Source of the DNA: Veillonellales bacterium
Lineage (GTDB): Bacteria; Bacillota; Negativicutes; Veillonellales; Dialisteraceae
Assembly: GCA_944390485.1 (NCBI GenBank)
Contig: CALXPQ010000001.1
Span: forward strand, 558,001-622,000
Direction: 5' to 3'
Length of the DNA: 64,000 nt
Numbering within the stretch: position 1 is the stretch's first letter; each line of letters starts with the position of its first letter. Positions 62,078-64,000 of this stretch are shown in pieces. The notes beneath the pieces were generated by a model. The model had not been told where the DNA came from. It saw only the letters and a program-made list of their open reading frames with translations, and searched no databases. Made by a program: the position numbers and the translations under genes.

Positions 62078-62734
62078 TCATTGAAACTCCCGCGGGAACG
62101 ATTCGAGGCGGCGCTTCCGCTCTTTCCAGTCGGGGAGCCAGTGAGTCATGAGGGCATGGAAGCGCGGGCTGTGGGGGCCTTCGAGGAGATGGTTCAGCTC
62201 GTGCACCACCACGGACTCGATGCACGCCACGGGCTTAGCGGCCAGCTCCAGCGAGAAGGAGAGCTGCCCGTCGGCGGTGCGGCAGCTCCCCCAGCGGCTC
62301 TTCGTGAGGCGGATGGCGAAACCTGCGGGCGCGACGCCCATGCGGGGCGCCCACTCTGCGATGAGGTCCGCGAGGACCGCCGAGAGCTCCGCTTCCCAGC
62401 ACGCGGCGAGCAGGCGGTCCCGGCGGGTGCGGCGGCTCCGTACGGTCATAATTGCCGTGTCGTCCTCGATGCGGCAGGCGTTCTCCGCGCCCTTCTCCAC
62501 GCGGAGCGTCACCCGCCGCCCGAGGAGCCAGTGCGTCTCCCCGTCTTCGTATGTGTGGGACGGCGGCGCGGGGAAGCGCGCGAGCGACGCTTCGATCCAG
62601 CCGCGGCGGCTCTCCACGAAAGCCCGCCATACGGCCTCCGGCGTGCCCTGCGGCACGGTGACGCGCACCACCCGGTCCCGGCGGATGCGGATATACATGT
62701 GCCGCACGTCCCGGTACGCGACCCGGACGTCCAT
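62078..62734 (-). CDS. YgjP/M48-family zinc metallopeptidase (DUF45)
   Basis: The HExxH motif is 'IESVVVHELNHLLEGPHSPRF', with the third ligand region His downstream as in YgjP proteins; 'RLTKSRWGSCRTADGQLSF' is the characteristic WGSC signature. Length 218 aa. It overlaps the AlaX-type gene by TGATG. Function of this small family is poorly defined. Confidence 0.87.
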   Translation of the reverse strand: MDVRVAYRDVRHMYIRIRRDRVVRVTVPQGTPEAVWRAFVESRRGWIEASLARFPAPPSHTYEDGETHWLLGRRVTLRVEKGAENACRIEDDTAIMTVRSRRTRRDRLLAACWEAELSAVLADLIAEWAPRMGVAPAGFAIRLTKSRWGSCRTADGQLSFSLELAAKPVACIESVVVHELNHLLEGPHSPRFHALMTHWLPDWKERKRRLESFPREFQ

Positions 62735-63909
62735 CAGTCCTCCCGCAGGTACTGCGGCGCGAGCTCTTCCGCCGCCCGGCGGATCTCATCGGCCGAGACC
62801 CCGAACCGCCCCTGCACGGCGTCTTTCCCGCCGCCCCGGCCGCGGAGCCGCTCATTCAGCGCCTTCCCCAGGGGCCTCACATCCCGCGTGCCGGACAGGA
62901 GCACATAATCGTAGACTTCGCCTTCGCCGGAGAGGAGCAGGTACGCCGCGGCCCGGCCTGCCCCCGCGAGCGCTTCCGCCCCTTTCCGCAGGTCCCACAG
63001 GGAGAGGCCGTCCTCGAAATCCACCGCCAGCCCTTCCGACGGCAGGGTCTCCGCGCGGAGGCGGAAATACCGCTGCTGCGCCGCGGCGAGCCGCTGCCGG
63101 AGCGCCTCTTCCTCTCTCCGGAGCTTCTCCACCGCCGCGCCGGTCTCCTCCGGCTTCACCGAGAGCGCCCGCGCCGCCCGGGCATTGCTGTCCGCCACGC
63201 GGTCCATCCACACCAGCGCCCGGCGGCCGCAGACGAGCTCCAGCCGCACGCCGCCCCGGTGGTGCATGAGCGAGAGGATCTTCACACAGCCGATCTCCCC
63301 GGTGCGCGCCACATGGGTGCCGCAGCACGCGCAGCGATCCGCGCCGGGAAATTCCACCAGCCGCACCGTGCCCGCGAGCGCCTTCTTGCTCCGGTAGAGG
63401 ATGCGCGCCAGCTCCTCCGGCGGCGGGCAGGTGATCACCGTCTCCCGGTCCGCCCAGATTTCCTCATTCGCCTCCCGCTCCACCCGGAGCGCGTCGTCCC
63501 ACGTGAGGACGCCGTTGAAATCCACGGTCACCACGTCCCCCAGATGGAATCCCACGTTGTCCCAGCCGAAATCCCTATGGATGAGGCCGGACACGATGTG
63601 CTCGCCCGAGTGCTGCTGCATGTGGTCGAAGCGGCGCTCCCAGTCGATCTCGCCCCGCACGGCCGTCCCCGGCGCGAGCGGCCCGTCCGTCTCGTGCACG
63701 ATGACCCCGCCCCGGCGGTGCACGTCCAGCACGCGGACCCCGCCGAGTGTGCCCCGGTCCGCCGGCTGTCCGCCGCCCTCGGGATAAAACGCCGTGTCGT
63801 CCAGCACCACGGCCCAGCCTTTCCCGGCCGCCTCGCAGGACACCACCCGCGCCTCGAACGCGCGGCAGTACGGGTCCCGGTAAAACAGTTCCTTCATTTC
63901 CTCCGCCAT
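62734..63909 (-). CDS. AlaX-type alanyl-tRNA editing protein with DHHA1-like C-terminus
   Basis: Trans-editing enzyme that removes Ser or Gly from mischarged tRNA-Ala. The N-terminal AlaRS-like beta-barrel includes 'TAFYPEGGGQPADRG', zinc ligands lie in 'MQQHSGEHIVSGLIH' (HxxxH) and 'DRCACCGTHVARTGEIG' (CxxxH), then a coiled coil (about 260-290) and a DHHA1-like tail 'LRGRGGGKDAVQGRFG'. This is the long AlaX form. ATG 63909 follows AAAGGAG (391 aa); an upstream alternative at 63933 overlaps the preceding stop. Confidence 0.92.
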   Translation of the reverse strand: MAEEMKELFYRDPYCRAFEARVVSCEAAGKGWAVVLDDTAFYPEGGGQPADRGTLGGVRVLDVHRRGGVIVHETDGPLAPGTAVRGEIDWERRFDHMQQHSGEHIVSGLIHRDFGWDNVGFHLGDVVTVDFNGVLTWDDALRVEREANEEIWADRETVITCPPPEELARILYRSKKALAGTVRLVEFPGADRCACCGTHVARTGEIGCVKILSLMHHRGGVRLELVCGRRALVWMDRVADSNARAARALSVKPEETGAAVEKLRREEEALRQRLAAAQQRYFRLRAETLPSEGLAVDFEDGLSLWDLRKGAEALAGAGRAAAYLLLSGEGEVYDYVLLSGTRDVRPLGKALNERLRGRGGGKDAVQGRFGVSADEIRRAAEELAPQYLRED

Positions 63910-63925
63910 GGTCCCACTCCTTTCG

Positions 63926-64000
63926 TCACACACCCGCAGCCTGCCGCGCCGCCGCGTTGAGGAAATCCTTCGGCGAGAGCGCCGCGAGAGGCAGGGGAAA
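63926..64000 (-). CDS. C-terminal end of an unidentified gene (cut by window)
   Basis: The frame ending at TGA 63928-63926 reads 'LAALSPKDFLNAAARQAAGV' at its end and stays open to the window edge (24 codons). It is 16 bases ahead of the AlaX gene on the same strand, as in an operon. Too short to identify. Confidence 0.45.
   Translation of the reverse strand, partial: FPLPLAALSPKDFLNAAARQAAGV

Overview
The window looks like a chromosomal segment of an obligately anaerobic, GC-rich member of the Negativicutes (diderm Firmicutes). The genus cannot be fixed from the sequence. Firmicute markers are an IspH-ribosomal S1 fusion, a ScpA/ScpB/RluB/Cmk/PlsC block, a CdaA-CdaR-GlmM block and a T-box leader. 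Diderm markers are a complete type V autotransporter ending in an outer-membrane beta-barrel and several exported, probably periplasmic, enzymes. Anaerobic life is indicated by pyruvate:ferredoxin oxidoreductase, class III ribonucleotide reductase with its activase, and ferrous-iron Feo transport. No rRNA, tRNA, CRISPR array, insertion sequence or prophage was seen.

Layout. 1-16.2 kb, minus strand: comEC (cut by the window edge) and comEA for DNA uptake; an exported protein; coaD/rsmD/gpsA/plsY/der; then a long housekeeping run scpA-scpB-rluB-flavoprotein-cmk-plsC-ispH/S1; and an L-cysteine desulfidase-like gene. 16.4-19.6 kb, plus strand: nrdG-nrdD behind a promoter flanked by two NrdR-box-like sites; NrdD carries a C-terminal thioredoxin-like domain. 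19.6-25.6 kb, minus: aminotransferase, YfiH/LACC1 protein, RluA-family synthase, and feoA-feoB-Cys-rich protein behind a promoter with a Fur-like box and a second palindrome. 25.7-33.7 kb, minus: two-component system, small alarmone synthetase, PfkB sugar kinase, truA, panE-like gene, a frameshifted DMT transporter remnant, an aldo/keto reductase and an SDR lacking the usual catalytic Tyr. 33.8-36.2 kb, plus: an internally shortened LysR regulator, an exported protein and an M18 aminopeptidase. 36.3-38.2 kb, minus: amtB-glnK behind a structured leader. 38.3-43.4 kb, minus: six genes for mostly exported redox/hydrolase proteins, behind a promoter with the 19-bp spacer typical of MerR control and divergent from a MerR gene. 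44-48.6 kb, minus: cdaA-cdaR-glmM, a small membrane protein and a LysR regulator. 48.9-56.6 kb, plus: pyruvate:ferredoxin oxidoreductase, a cysteine-type T-box RNA with a 41-codon ORF, a DAACS transporter and a PotE-like antiporter. 57-64 kb: a mosaic autotransporter, an exported protein, a LysR regulator, a YgjP-type metallopeptidase and an AlaX-type tRNA-editing protein.

How the parts fit. The housekeeping blocks serve phospholipid, isoprenoid, CoA and nucleotide synthesis, chromosome segregation and ribosome maturation. Iron uptake, class III RNR, PFOR and the alarmone and c-di-AMP enzymes fit a fermentative anaerobe. The most unusual elements are the NrdD-thioredoxin fusion with its paired operator, the MerR-type promoter driving an exported enzyme cassette, the T-box with a UGC (Cys) specifier whose nearest ORF is only 41 codons, the dual-site feo promoter, and several decaying or degenerate genes (DMT transporter, LysR, the nuclease-like domain of ComEC). 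Terminator hairpins with T-runs separate most units, and many stop/start codons overlap within them.
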